64,000 nucleotides of DNA. Origin: Akkermansia sp. N21116. GTDB taxonomy: Bacteria; Verrucomicrobiota; Verrucomicrobiia; Verrucomicrobiales; Akkermansiaceae. The translations under genes and the position numbers were made by a program. Location: contig NZ_CP139035.1 of the NCBI RefSeq assembly GCF_029854705.2, positions 2,790,001 to 2,854,000 of the forward strand, given 5' to 3'. A model generated the notes under the pieces. It made no database searches. It was not told the DNA's origin and worked only from the letters and a program-made list of their open reading frames with translations. Of the stretch, positions 8,571 to 17,876 are shown in pieces. Numbering within the stretch: the first letter of the stretch is position 1; every line of letters starts with the position of its first letter.

Positions 8571-9536
8571 TCATCTCGATTGAATAGAGAAAGTTCCTCT
8601 GCCGGAATACGTTTGACCGTTGCCGGCAATTCCGTTCTTGGATGAGATTTTGAGCGTATAGGAAGAGCAAATCCCTTCTATACGCGCAGGGAGTTTTTCC
8701 GCCGTTGCGTCGGTAGGCTTCAAGTCCAGATGAATCTGCACATCCGCCTGCTTATAAACAACCGGAGCTTCCGGGCTACCGGTACTTTCAGAATAAACGA
8801 ATGAAGTTACGAAATATGCCTGTGTACCGGATTTTTGAAACAAGAACGCCGAACTTCCGGAAGAACCGGTGCCATCGTTCAAACGCATTCTTCCGGATGA
8901 AGTCCCGCTGCTTGATTCCACTTCGCAGGAAAAAGAAATCAATTCCCCCGAAGCATCATCCGGAACCATCGACAAAACGGTTCCTGCCGGTAAAGTTGCC
9001 CATTCCTTCCCGGACGGATTGTCTTGTTCCTCCCGAGGCGGTTCGCCAGGTTCCAATTCACCAGGCGACGAAGGAATAATCGTTTGAGAACCATCATTTA
9101 ACACCGTCATATGACCACGGATGGCGACAGGTCCATCCTTCGTAAACTTAAGGGCAAGTTCCAAAAGGACCTGTTTTTTCACATTGTCATCCGCATATTC
9201 GATCAGCATGCGCAATGCCGATTCTTCATTCGCAGACGCAGCACGCACATATTGATAACGACCGCGGTAAACAACCATCTTCCCGGAACTATCGCCAATC
9301 TGCCCGGTAACGGCTTCCTCTGAGAAAGTCATCGTCATCGGCACCTTCCCGTCCTTCCAGGAAATACTCAATGACACCAAGTTGTCGGGAGCAGGATTTT
9401 CCGATACTTCTTCCTCCGACGTACCGGAATCGTCCGTATTGTCTTCGACGGATGATGATGAACCGCCACCTCCGCAAGCCGCCAGCATCATGGTGCACGC
9501 ACATGCCAGCCCAAATACATTCAACAACTTTTTCAT
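8571..9536 (-). CDS. Hypothetical lipoprotein
   Basis: A 321-residue secreted protein of no family I recognise. The signal peptide MKKLLNVFGLACACTMMLAAC ends in a good lipobox (LAAC), followed by a Gly/Ser linker and an acidic stretch (EDNTDDSGTSEEEVSENP). The rest looks beta-rich, and two regions seem related: the parts with TMTFSEEAVTGQIGDSSGKMVV and TVLSMVPDDASGELISFSCEVE both describe strands with Gly and Ser turns. A longer frame upstream is not needed, because the signal peptide fixes the start. It lies between the export operon and nagB on the same strand, but with its own spacing of 60 and 260 bases. Confidence 0.8.
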   Translation of the reverse strand: MKKLLNVFGLACACTMMLAACGGGGSSSSVEDNTDDSGTSEEEVSENPAPDNLVSLSISWKDGKVPMTMTFSEEAVTGQIGDSSGKMVVYRGRYQYVRAASANEESALRMLIEYADDNVKKQVLLELALKFTKDGPVAIRGHMTVLNDGSQTIIPSSPGELEPGEPPREEQDNPSGKEWATLPAGTVLSMVPDDASGELISFSCEVESSSGTSSGRMRLNDGTGSSGSSAFLFQKSGTQAYFVTSFVYSESTGSPEAPVVYKQADVQIHLDLKPTDATAEKLPARIEGICSSYTLKISSKNGIAGNGQTYSGRGTFSIQSR

Positions 9537-9704
9537 CAGACAGATAGAATTAAAATTCGCCAGGAAAACAGAATAAAGACGAAGGCAGTAATGGTATTTT
9601 TTCCATAAAAACATGATTCCTTACCAACATACACGGCAGGACTATCCGGTCAAGACAAGACGGAATGGCTATCCAATAAAAACAAATAATTATATGTATT
9701 CCAA

Positions 9705-9744
9705 AAGAAAAAGTGTCGTCCAGAGCGGATACTGGACGACACTT
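9705..9744 (-). terminator. Rho-independent terminator after nagB
   Basis: A perfect 13-bp stem (9711-9723 with 9732-9744) encloses an 8-base loop. Read leftward it is followed by TTTCTTTTGG. It lies 52 bases beyond the nagB stop. Confidence 0.9.
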
Positions 9745-9796
9745 TGAAAATCGACAATGCCGAACGGTAAATCCGGCATGTTGCTAAAGGAGTTAC

Positions 9797-10543
9797 TTAC
9801 AATTCGGAAGCAGCTCCCTTATCCAGAAGGAAGCAGGCGTTTTTGTGCTTCTGCAGGTAAGAAGCGGCAACATCGGGAGTCACCGGACCTTCCACAGCCT
9901 TCTTGACGATGGAAGCTTTCTTTTCTCCCCAAGCCATGAGGACAACCTTGCGGGCGCTCATGATCGTGGCAACCCCCATGGTAATAGCCGTCGTCGGAAC
10001 GTTTTCAATACCGTTAAAGGCAGGAGCGGCATCGGAACGGGTCAAATTGTCCAAGAGTACCTTACGAGTGATCGTCGTATCGTCGGAACCGGGTTCGTTA
10101 AAGCCGATGTGCCCCGTACGACCAATACCGAGGATCTGCAGGTCGATTCCTCCGCAGTCCTTGATTTTCTGTTCGTAAGCGGCACAATGGGCATCAAGGT
10201 CTTCCGGCTTAACGAGACCGGAGGGAAGATTGATGTTTTCCGGCTTGATGTCAATGTGGTTGAACAAATTCTGGTGCATAAAGTACCAGTAGGATTCCGG
10301 ATGTTCGCGTTCAAGGCCGCTGTATTCGTCCAGGTTAAAGGAAATCACGTTGGCGAAAGAAAGACCTTCTTCCTTGTGCATGCGGACGAGTTCCGCATAA
10401 AAGGGAAGCGGAGTAGCTCCAGTGGCCAGGCCGAGAACAACGGTCTTGCCTTCCGCGGCGCGGGAACGGATCAATTCTGCAACTTCCTTAGCCAATGAAT
10501 TGGCTGCCTCTTGAGGTGTTTCAAAAACTTTGACAGGGATCAT
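9797..10543 (-). CDS. nagB: Glucosamine-6-phosphate deaminase
   Basis: Converts glucosamine-6-phosphate to fructose-6-phosphate and ammonia, feeding amino sugars (for example from mucin or peptidoglycan) into glycolysis. The 248-residue protein has the sugar-phosphate isomerase fold signature LGLATGATPLPFYAEL, the catalytic Asp72-Glu73 in FNLDEYSG, and the loop GIGRTGHIGFNEPGS with His145 and Glu150. The length is normal for the compact bacterial form. It is followed by a strong terminator, and the large AsmA-like gene lies 89 bases upstream on the same strand. No nagA is present nearby. Confidence 0.96.
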   Translation of the reverse strand: MIPVKVFETPQEAANSLAKEVAELIRSRAAEGKTVVLGLATGATPLPFYAELVRMHKEEGLSFANVISFNLDEYSGLEREHPESYWYFMHQNLFNHIDIKPENINLPSGLVKPEDLDAHCAAYEQKIKDCGGIDLQILGIGRTGHIGFNEPGSDDTTITRKVLLDNLTRSDAAPAFNGIENVPTTAITMGVATIMSARKVVLMAWGEKKASIVKKAVEGPVTPDVAASYLQKHKNACFLLDKGAASEL

Positions 10544-10632
10544 ATCGGAGAAAACTTTAACGCTCCTGACGGGGGATTCAATCAGAATTTGGCATCAAAA
10601 GAGACTTTTCCCCATCTTTACCTGGAAAAACA

Positions 10633-13600
10633 TCACTTCTTCTTCACCGATCCCTTGTTTTCGGCAGGCGGTGCCGATACTCCGCCGGAAAACGGAGCCG
10701 GAGTCCATTCCACATTCGACAGAGGCCCCGTTCCGCGCACTCGGAACAATCCGCCGGCAATCATAAACAAGGGAGAGGTCACCAGGCCGGGGAGGCCTCG
10801 TAAACTGACACGCAAATCCGCATTCACATAGAGATCCGACAAACGTATCCATCCCCCTCCCGTCAGCCCCATATTGCTTCCTTGCGCCTGAAAACTCTTC
10901 CCATTTTCGCTGGCAGTCTTGATGTATCCGTTCTCAATTACGAAATCGCACCTGGCAGTTGTGATATTGTAATTAATCAAATGCTTGACTCCGGGAACAA
11001 CCGAACCGATCACCTTGCCCAATGTGCCGAAAAGAGGAATTTCAACAAGGTTCCCCTGGGACAGGGTCGCCATCCCTTCTCCCTTAAGGCTGTTAACATT
11101 CCCTCCCTGGGATCGGAAATTGACATCTCCGTTGACATAGGCGGGAGACATTTTTTCGTCATAGGATTGCCCAATACTCTTCAAATCCAGGTTTTTCACG
11201 GAAACGACGCCATTCAGGTCATCCCTTTCGTCAATCCGCGCATCGATCTTCGCCGTAAAAGAACCGCCCCAAATCGTACCGGAAAGGTTGCTTACCTTCA
11301 CCCATGCGGGATCGATGTTCAATGTTCCCTTGCCATTGCGCATTTCGAGCGTCGTCCCCAAAAGAGGATAAGTCACCAAACCGGAGTACGCGTTGAAGGT
11401 GATCCTCCCCTGCATGAGGCGCATGTCATCCCCCATCGGGAACACGCCTCTACCCTGCAACTGGACGGGACTGTAGAATTTGAAAGTAGAAAGAACCTTC
11501 GTTGCCGAATCGGAAAACATCCTGATCGTGTAATCAGGATACACCCTGCCATTGATGCCGACAACTTCCACAGTATCCTTCAAAAAATCGAATTTCACCG
11601 TATCGGCCTTAACCGTACTTTTCGCAGTTCCTCCACGGATGTTCCGGCTATCGAGAAATCCTCGGTTGTCACAGACCAGTACGGGATTTGTGAGTACGAC
11701 GGAACCGGGAACAACATGGGCTTTCGCGGAGGCGGATGTCAGCAGCACTTTTTTGTACTCAACGTTGGCAGCGGACAAGATGGCATCCAGATCGTACTGG
11801 TTTTCCGGATCCGTCAGGTTGACGCTCGCCTGGAACGAGAGATCCATGTTCGTATCCTTATTGAATCGGAAGCGTTGGATAAAGAAGTCATCATCATCCA
11901 AACCGAGAATTTTATCCCACACGTCGAGCGTAATGGTATTGCGCCCCATCAAGAACATGTCTCCCCCAAGATTGCCTCGGCCAAACAATTCCAAACTCGT
12001 TCCCGTTGAACGGGTCAGGCGGCAATCCTTCACGACAAGGTCGCCGTTTTCGAATTTGAAGGCAAGGTTCAATTTGGAGAACGGAACCTGGTTCCAGGAA
12101 AACTCGCTAGCCTCCAAATCGACATTCAACAAGTGAATGCCTCCATAGGTCAAATCATTGAAATCCAGGCTTCCCCTAGCGGAAAGACGGGCACTCTGGG
12201 GTAGTTGAAGCTGCTTCGGAAAAGAGGCCCTGCCTTTCAGCAATTGTTCCAGCACCTTGGGAGGAAACGAACTCGTTGCTGAAAAATAAACTTCCTTGCC
12301 CATAATGACTCCTTTCAGAGCCATCCCATGCCCATCACGCTCCAATGCACATCTATTGATGACAAAGCGATCATCCTTGTATTGTGCATCCATGACGATA
12401 GAGCCCATATCCACATCCATCACGGCAAAATCCTTCAAGTTCAATTTCACCTCGGCATTCCGAAAGACGGGCTCCCCCGTCCAGCCTTGGGGGAAATCCG
12501 CCGTACCGCGCAGGACGAGATCAGGATCTCCCCGCAGCGTCAATTCCTTCGGCATCTCAAACTTACTATCGCCAAATGAACGGACAAGGTGCACGAGAGC
12601 TCCAACCCCCAAGGTACTGCGGACATCGAATTTGAGTTCTCCGCCTTTGCCCATCACCTGTCCACGCAAAGAATCCTGTTTGTGAATCACGGAAAAATCC
12701 GATATGTAAAAATCACCGTTATTATAGCTGAAATCCGTCGAAAATCGGTCATAGGCATCTTCTCCGATTAAAAAGCGGGGAACCGATGCACTGCCAACAA
12801 CTTTGATACTTTCCAGATCATTCCATGCCTCGTTGAAACGCAATTCCGATGCGACATGAAATGATGGAGAACTCTTCAGTTCCAATCCATAGGGGAGATG
12901 AACAGGAGAATTGGAAAATGCCAGGACCCACTTCAACACCGGAATGGAACTCTTGACATAAACCTGCACGGCACGCGAGGCCAGATCCGCCCGGGAAGAT
13001 AACTCGAATGTCCCGTTTCCCAGGCGTTCACGGCACGACAACTTCTTCAACCACACGAGTCCTCCCGCATATTCCACAGACATGGTCAAATCCCGTACCT
13101 GCAGACTGTCATAGGAAACAGAAGGTACATCCAAATCTACCGCAGCCCGGATACCGCCCCCTCTTTGCCTGTCATCAGACACCGTTATCCTCCACATGGG
13201 AGGATGATCTTTCGTCCAGTGTACCTTCTTCATTTGTTCCAGGACATCCTGAAGCACTTTGCCGGCGTCCATGCTCCCCGTACTGCTCCCACCGGGAAAA
13301 AACAAGGAGGACAAATCACCGTCTTCCGGTAAAACAACCCGTCCATTCAGCACAAATCCCATTCCCTGGACCTTCCCCCGCACATTCTGGATATCCATCA
13401 TGGAGGCTCCGGACGGAAACGAACACACCCCCGACTCAATGCCGGCGTCCAGATAAACACCCTGCATCATCTTGCTGAAATCCACCGGCACCTTGGCCGA
13501 AACATGCCCTATCTCAATCCTTCTCAACGTTACGATTCCATCCCACAAATCGGAAGAATCCAGATCGATTCTCACATTTCCGATACTTCCCAGCGGTTTG

Positions 13601-13857
13601 CCTTCCGGTAAAAATCCAGGGAAAACCTCAATATCCGAGGCCTTAACTGTCACACCGGACCACAAACTCACCTTCAAAGAACCAATGTGAACCTTGACCC
13701 CCTGCTTCTGGATTTCCTCTTCAACAAAATTCACCAGAGGACGGGGCACCCCCCAGACGGATATCCAGACAACCATCCCGCCACACGCCAATATCAGAAG
13801 AATCATCAGCGCTGGGATCAATCCGCGGATCCATCTCATGAGGGCAAAACGAAACAT
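10633..13857 (-). CDS. Large AsmA-like envelope protein
   Basis: A 1,074-residue protein with one N-terminal membrane helix (about residues 11-36) and a very long beta-rich periplasmic part. It shows the repeated pattern of AsmA/TamB-like proteins, with alternating strands such as VRIDLDSSDLWDGIVTLRRIEIG and repeated ground-motif Gly-Asp turns. The C-terminal portion (about 880-1010) matches the AsmA C-terminal type: VNGDVNFRSQGGNVNSLKGE, LVEIPLFGTLGKVIGSVVP, TTARCDFVIENGYIKT. Members of this superfamily are thought to form hydrophobic grooves that carry lipids between the membranes. It probably maintains the outer membrane. The Pro- and Lys-rich end may be disordered. The substrate is unknown. 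Confidence 0.8.
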   Translation of the reverse strand: MFRFALMRWIRGLIPALMILLILACGGMVVWISVWGVPRPLVNFVEEEIQKQGVKVHIGSLKVSLWSGVTVKASDIEVFPGFLPEGKPLGSIGNVRIDLDSSDLWDGIVTLRRIEIGHVSAKVPVDFSKMMQGVYLDAGIESGVCSFPSGASMMDIQNVRGKVQGMGFVLNGRVVLPEDGDLSSLFFPGGSSTGSMDAGKVLQDVLEQMKKVHWTKDHPPMWRITVSDDRQRGGGIRAAVDLDVPSVSYDSLQVRDLTMSVEYAGGLVWLKKLSCRERLGNGTFELSSRADLASRAVQVYVKSSIPVLKWVLAFSNSPVHLPYGLELKSSPSFHVASELRFNEAWNDLESIKVVGSASVPRFLIGEDAYDRFSTDFSYNNGDFYISDFSVIHKQDSLRGQVMGKGGELKFDVRSTLGVGALVHLVRSFGDSKFEMPKELTLRGDPDLVLRGTADFPQGWTGEPVFRNAEVKLNLKDFAVMDVDMGSIVMDAQYKDDRFVINRCALERDGHGMALKGVIMGKEVYFSATSSFPPKVLEQLLKGRASFPKQLQLPQSARLSARGSLDFNDLTYGGIHLLNVDLEASEFSWNQVPFSKLNLAFKFENGDLVVKDCRLTRSTGTSLELFGRGNLGGDMFLMGRNTITLDVWDKILGLDDDDFFIQRFRFNKDTNMDLSFQASVNLTDPENQYDLDAILSAANVEYKKVLLTSASAKAHVVPGSVVLTNPVLVCDNRGFLDSRNIRGGTAKSTVKADTVKFDFLKDTVEVVGINGRVYPDYTIRMFSDSATKVLSTFKFYSPVQLQGRGVFPMGDDMRLMQGRITFNAYSGLVTYPLLGTTLEMRNGKGTLNIDPAWVKVSNLSGTIWGGSFTAKIDARIDERDDLNGVVSVKNLDLKSIGQSYDEKMSPAYVNGDVNFRSQGGNVNSLKGEGMATLSQGNLVEIPLFGTLGKVIGSVVPGVKHLINYNITTARCDFVIENGYIKTASENGKSFQAQGSNMGLTGGGWIRLSDLYVNADLRVSLRGLPGLVTSPLFMIAGGLFRVRGTGPLSNVEWTPAPFSGGVSAPPAENKGSVKKK

Positions 13858-13917
13858 GGGGGAAACTCCAATAAATGACGAAGGGGATTATAAGGGATCT
13901 TGCCGGAATTGCACCAT

Positions 13918-14508
13918 TTAATTCTCTTCTCCCGAAACATCATCGGCATGAAGACGGCTTTTCCACCAGTCAACCAAAGACCAGATCCCATATGTAAGGC
14001 CGTAACACAAGACTCCCAGCAAAGAACACGACAAGATCACACCCAAGGAAAATTCCACTCCGAACATCCAATAATTCACCCCATCCAAAGGTGCTAGGAA
14101 AAAGTTATCGGCAATACCGGTTACCACTTCTTTCAGCATGGAGATACTCGCTCCGGAACCGTCAAAGCCCAAAACCCTCAAAATCCACCAGCCAAGCCAC
14201 CACTGGAGAGGTACGGCCACAACAATGAATCCGGGAGGAGACAACCAAGCCATAAAAACGGCGACAGGAATATTGCCTTTCTTCCACAAACATGCGGCAA
14301 TTCCCCAAAAGGACTGCATCGGAACGGGAGCAATCGCACTCGCTGCCCCCCAGCCGGCTCCGACTGCCACGCTATGTTTGCGCCACAGCCAGTACCTTTC
14401 GTCAAAAATCTCCGAGGAGAGACACCGCCCCATCCATGTATTTTTCCGCTTTTCCGATTTGAGGTACTTTTTCACCTTGAACCGGAGTGTTCTGTAACGA
14501 CGCTCCAT
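13918..14508 (-). CDS. DUF2062 membrane protein
   Basis: A 196-residue inner-membrane protein with the DUF2062 pattern: a basic N-terminus, GWGAASAIAPVPMQSFWGIAACLWKKGN, AVFMAWLSPPGF, and further hydrophobic helices ending in a charged tail. The family is found beside glycosyltransferases or alone and has no settled function. I took the start MERRYRTLRFKVK; the 13 residues before it do not look like a membrane-protein start. The gene lies 60 bases upstream of the AsmA-like gene on the same strand, so the two may be expressed together. Confidence 0.75.
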   Translation of the reverse strand: MERRYRTLRFKVKKYLKSEKRKNTWMGRCLSSEIFDERYWLWRKHSVAVGAGWGAASAIAPVPMQSFWGIAACLWKKGNIPVAVFMAWLSPPGFIVVAVPLQWWLGWWILRVLGFDGSGASISMLKEVVTGIADNFFLAPLDGVNYWMFGVEFSLGVILSCSLLGVLCYGLTYGIWSLVDWWKSRLHADDVSGEEN

Positions 14509-14667
14509 GCAGGAGCAAGCAAACACGTTCGTACACCGTCCACGCAATCAAATTAACGTTCGTTGACACAAAAACGCCGTCATCCTCCCTAGTCGCCTTC
14601 CTGAGGGGAGCTTTTCCTTGCAGTCGACCACCATTCCATGGATACATAGTGGCACACACTCCTCCCC

Positions 14668-15396
14668 ATGCCCAAAGAACGTCTTGATGTCCTCCTCGTA
14701 ACACGCGGCCTTGTCGAATCCCGCCAACTGGCCCAGCGCCTGATCCTGGCCGGTGAAATCAAAGTCAACGGACATCCCGCAGGTAAACCGGGCGTCAAAG
14801 TAAATGAAGACGCTGAACTGGAAGTCAAAAACAAACCTCGCTACGTCAGCCGCGGTGGCTTAAAGCTCGAAGGCGCCCTGAAGGCATTTCCCGTATCGTC
14901 GGAAGGAAAAGTGTGCCTCGACATCGGTTCTTCCACTGGCGGATTTACCGATTGCCTCCTCCAGCACGGAGCTATCCGGGTACATGCTATTGACGTGGGC
15001 ACCAATCAACTCGTCTGGAAATTGAGAAACGACCCCCGCGTCATCGTCAAAGAACAGTTCAATGCCCGCTACATGACCCCGGACGACATCGGCGAGGAAA
15101 TCGACTTAATCGTCTCCGATGTCTCATTCATTTCCCTGACGAAGATACTTCCGGCAGCCTTCCCCCTGCTACGCGAAGGAGGAGATGCCCTTGTTCTCAT
15201 CAAACCTCAATTCGAACTCCAGCCTGAAGACATCGGCCATGGAGGCATTGTCCGAGATCCCTTGCTTCACCGCAAGGCCGTCGACTCCATCCGCACATTC
15301 GTCACGGAAACACTGGGGCGCCAGTGGATGGGATGCGAAGATTCCCCCATCACCGGGACAGACGGCAACAGGGAGTTCCTGGCTTGGCTCAAATAA
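14668..15396 (+). CDS. tlyA: TlyA-family rRNA 2'-O-methyltransferase
   Basis: The 242-residue protein has an N-terminal S4 RNA-binding domain (RLDVLLVTRGLVESRQLAQRLI, residues 5-65). An FtsJ-type methyltransferase domain follows, with SAM-binding motif CLDIGSSTGGFTDCLL, and later DLIVSDVSFISL and LVLIKPQFE, which contribute the catalytic Lys and Asp residues. In other bacteria TlyA methylates cytidines of 16S and 23S rRNA, affecting capreomycin sensitivity; some homologues were first annotated as haemolysins. The start is fixed by the S4 domain. It is transcribed alone, divergent from the DUF2062 gene and convergent with fabI. Confidence 0.93.
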   Translation: MPKERLDVLLVTRGLVESRQLAQRLILAGEIKVNGHPAGKPGVKVNEDAELEVKNKPRYVSRGGLKLEGALKAFPVSSEGKVCLDIGSSTGGFTDCLLQHGAIRVHAIDVGTNQLVWKLRNDPRVIVKEQFNARYMTPDDIGEEIDLIVSDVSFISLTKILPAAFPLLREGGDALVLIKPQFELQPEDIGHGGIVRDPLLHRKAVDSIRTFVTETLGRQWMGCEDSPITGTDGNREFLAWLK

Positions 15397-15454
15397 GTTT
15401 CACAGCACTCCGTCGCTGTTGCCAAGTATCCAATTGATCTTCCCGGGGCCAAAA

Positions 15455-15490
15455 GAAAAGCGCCCCGCCTTGATGGACGGAACGCTTTTC
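15455..15490 (-). terminator. Probable terminator between tlyA and fabI
   Basis: GAAAAGCG (15455-15462) pairs with CGCTTTTC (15483-15490) around a partly paired inner arm. Read leftward it is followed by TTTTGG, so it would serve fabI, although it sits 86 bases past the fabI stop. Confidence 0.5.
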
Positions 15491-15575
15491 CTGATCAGTC
15501 TCTCTTACCGGGCAAGAAAATCTTGCCGATTCGAGAAGCAACCCATTAAAACGGAAAACTGATTTCCCGGAAATT

Positions 15576-16358
15576 TTACATTCCCATATCACTGTAGCCG
15601 CCATCGACATAGATGACCTGGCCGGTAATCGAGGCAGCGCCATCGCTGGCAAGGAACACGCCCGTTGCACCGAGTTCTTCACCGGAGCAGGAACGCCCCA
15701 GAGGTGCGCGGTCTTCGTACACTTTGAACATGGTCGAGAACCCGGAAACGCCCCGAGCAGCCAGCGTCTGGACAGGACCGGCACTAATGCAGTTGACGCG
15801 AATCTTGCGGGAACGCCCCAAATCATAGGCGAGGTAGCGCATCGAACATTCAAGGGCAGCCTTGGAGACGCCCATCAGGTTGTAGTTCGGTACCACTTTG
15901 ACAGCACCCAGATAGGTCATGGCAAGGATGCTGCCGCCGTCCGACATCATGGGTTCTACGGCACGAGCCAAGGCAATCAGGGAATAGGCGGAAATATCCA
16001 GAGAGATTTTAAAATCTTCGCGACGGGTTTCCACAAAACTGCCACCGAGGGCTTCCTTGGGGGCAAAAGCCACAGAATGCAGCAGGCAGTCCACTTTGGG
16101 CGTTATCTTCTGCACTTCTGCAAAAAAACCGGCGATGGATTCATCGCTGCTGACGTCACACTCAATTACGGGAGTATCTTCACCGAAGGTTTCCTGGATG
16201 AGTTTGATCACTCCATCCTTCAGACGTTCTCCCTGATAGTTGAAAATAAGCTTGGCTCCGGCATCATGCCATGCCTTTGCGATATGGAATGCGATGCTGC
16301 GCTTGTTCGCCACACCCACGACAATGCCGACTTTGCCTTCAAGTAATTTGCTGGACAT
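15576..16358 (-). CDS. fabI: Enoyl-[acyl-carrier-protein] reductase (NADH-dependent type)
   Basis: Reduces the trans-2-enoyl-ACP double bond in the last step of each fatty-acid elongation cycle; it is the classic triclosan target. The 260-residue protein has the FabI variant of the nucleotide-binding start (VGIVVGVANKRSIA), DVSSDES, LLHSVAFAP, and the catalytic Tyr149 and Tyr159-x6-Lys166 (MTYLGA then YNLMGVSK). The end GQVIYVDGGYSDMGM is typical. The start at MSSKLLEGK is supported by an AAGGA ribosome-binding site 9 bases upstream. The longer frame adds a basic stretch without similarity. dnaA lies about 100 bases upstream on the same strand. Confidence 0.96.
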   Translation of the reverse strand: MSSKLLEGKVGIVVGVANKRSIAFHIAKAWHDAGAKLIFNYQGERLKDGVIKLIQETFGEDTPVIECDVSSDESIAGFFAEVQKITPKVDCLLHSVAFAPKEALGGSFVETRREDFKISLDISAYSLIALARAVEPMMSDGGSILAMTYLGAVKVVPNYNLMGVSKAALECSMRYLAYDLGRSRKIRVNCISAGPVQTLAARGVSGFSTMFKVYEDRAPLGRSCSGEELGATGVFLASDGAASITGQVIYVDGGYSDMGM

Positions 16359-16412
16359 AACTGATTCCTTATTGCCTGATTTCCTCCGGCTTTTCCAGCT
16401 AAATTTTTTACA

Positions 16413-16432
16413 GGAGTCCACGGAAGGACTCC
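16413..16432 (-). terminator. Hairpin between dnaA and fabI, possible terminator
   Basis: GGAGTCC (16413-16419) pairs with GGACTCC (16426-16432) around a 6-base loop. Read leftward it is followed by TGTAAAAAATTT, not a clean T-run, so termination is uncertain. Confidence 0.35.
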
Positions 16433-16460
16433 ATAAATATGCAAAAAAAGGACACCGACA

Positions 16461-17876
16461 TCACCGCAGTTCCTCATCAAACCGGGCAATCAGATCCTTC
16501 AGGGAACTATCTGTTTTCATCTTGGCCTCAATCGTTTTATTGGCGTGGATAACGGTACCGTGGTCACGCCCGCCGAAGGCTTCGCCAATATCCTGCAGAG
16601 AAACATTCGTCAGACGGCGGCTCAGATACATGGCAATCTGCCGGGGAAAGGCAATGCTGGCAGGACGGCGGCGACTCGCCATATCGGAGAGCCGGATATC
16701 GAAGTATTCCGACACGCGACGCTGAATGGCATCAATCGTGACCTGTTTGGCATTTTCCTCACGGAGAATGTCGCGCAGGAGACTTTCCACACGGGCAATA
16801 TCGGGGGTATCCCCCGACAGTGAAGCAAAAGTAGCCACGCGCATCAGCCCCCCTTCGAGGCGGCGTACATTCTTACGGATGCGCTCCGCCAAAAACAAGA
16901 GGATAGAGTCGCTCACTTTCACATTCCACTGCTTCCTCTTCTGCTGAAGAATCGCCAGGCGGGTTTCCAGATTGGGGGACTGGACTTCCACAGTCAGACC
17001 CGACTCAAAACGGGATGAGAGGCGAGGTTCCAAATTGGAAATTTCACTGGCCGGTCTATCGGAACTGAGCACAATCTGCTTGTGACCGTTGAACAGAGAA
17101 TTGAATGTATGGAAAAATTCCTCCTGGGTACGTTCCTTGCCTCCCAAAAATTGGACATCATCCAGTAGCAGGATGTCCACCTTGCGGTATTTCTTGCGGA
17201 ATTTACTCAGATCGTTCGTCCGGATAGAATCAATGAATTCGTTGACAAACTGCTCGCAGGAAAGGTAGAGGACGACCGATTCGGGACGGCGGTTGACAAT
17301 TTCATTCCCAATGGCCTGCATAAGGTGGGTTTTCCCCAGCCCGGAACCACCGTGGATAAAAAGGGGATTGTATTGGCACATTGGAGACGCCGCCACGGCA
17401 ATTCCGACGGCGTGAGCAAACTGGTTATTAGCACCAACCACAAAATTCTCGAAACTGTAGTTCGGATTAAGGTTCGTTACCCCCCTGGCCTTGCGTCCCG
17501 TTTTACCGGAGACGGACAGTACCGCTGCTGGGCGAGCGTCTCCCGCTGCCTTCAGGGCATTGTCTCCCCAACCTTCCTTAAGTTTTTCATCATGGGAAGA
17601 AGAATCATTCCCTTCCTCCCCCAAAAGGCGAAATGTCAGGGAGCGGGATCCTTCCAAAACCGTCAGGGCGGCTTCCTGGATCAAATGGGCATAATTCGTT
17701 TCCACCCATGCCAGGCAAATATCGTCATCGGCAGCTATAACCAGATGCGTTCCGGAATCTTCTACGAGAACCAGCCGGGTAAACCAGCGCTCAAAAGTGT
17801 CCTTATTCACCTTGGCGTGGATGAGACCGGTGATTTTGGACCAAAGAGCGGTATTCTGTTCCTGGGGAATCTGCAT
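16461..17876 (-). CDS. dnaA: Chromosomal replication initiator DnaA
   Basis: AAA+ ATPase that binds DnaA boxes and opens the origin. The 471-residue protein has N-terminal domain I (WSKITGLIHAKVNKDTFERWF), a linker (about 90-135), the ATPase core with Walker A GGSGLGKT (176-183) and Walker B ILLLDDVQF (about 235-243), a sensor region (LEPRLSSRFESG), and the C-terminal DNA-binding domain with the family signature GGRDHGTVIHANKTIE. I chose the ATG at MQIPQEQN; a 50-residue upstream extension in the same frame is rich in Arg and Pro and unlike DnaA. No dnaN, recF or gyr genes are beside it. Confidence 0.97.
   Translation of the reverse strand: MQIPQEQNTALWSKITGLIHAKVNKDTFERWFTRLVLVEDSGTHLVIAADDDICLAWVETNYAHLIQEAALTVLEGSRSLTFRLLGEEGNDSSSHDEKLKEGWGDNALKAAGDARPAAVLSVSGKTGRKARGVTNLNPNYSFENFVVGANNQFAHAVGIAVAASPMCQYNPLFIHGGSGLGKTHLMQAIGNEIVNRRPESVVLYLSCEQFVNEFIDSIRTNDLSKFRKKYRKVDILLLDDVQFLGGKERTQEEFFHTFNSLFNGHKQIVLSSDRPASEISNLEPRLSSRFESGLTVEVQSPNLETRLAILQQKRKQWNVKVSDSILLFLAERIRKNVRRLEGGLMRVATFASLSGDTPDIARVESLLRDILREENAKQVTIDAIQRRVSEYFDIRLSDMASRRRPASIAFPRQIAMYLSRRLTNVSLQDIGEAFGGRDHGTVIHANKTIEAKMKTDSSLKDLIARFDEELR

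Noticed and set aside
10121-10140. NagB loop with Thr in place of the Asp of the E. coli enzyme
   Set aside because: From memory, compact NagB proteins of other phyla also vary at this position (GRNGH or GRTGH), so this is not a sign of inactivity.
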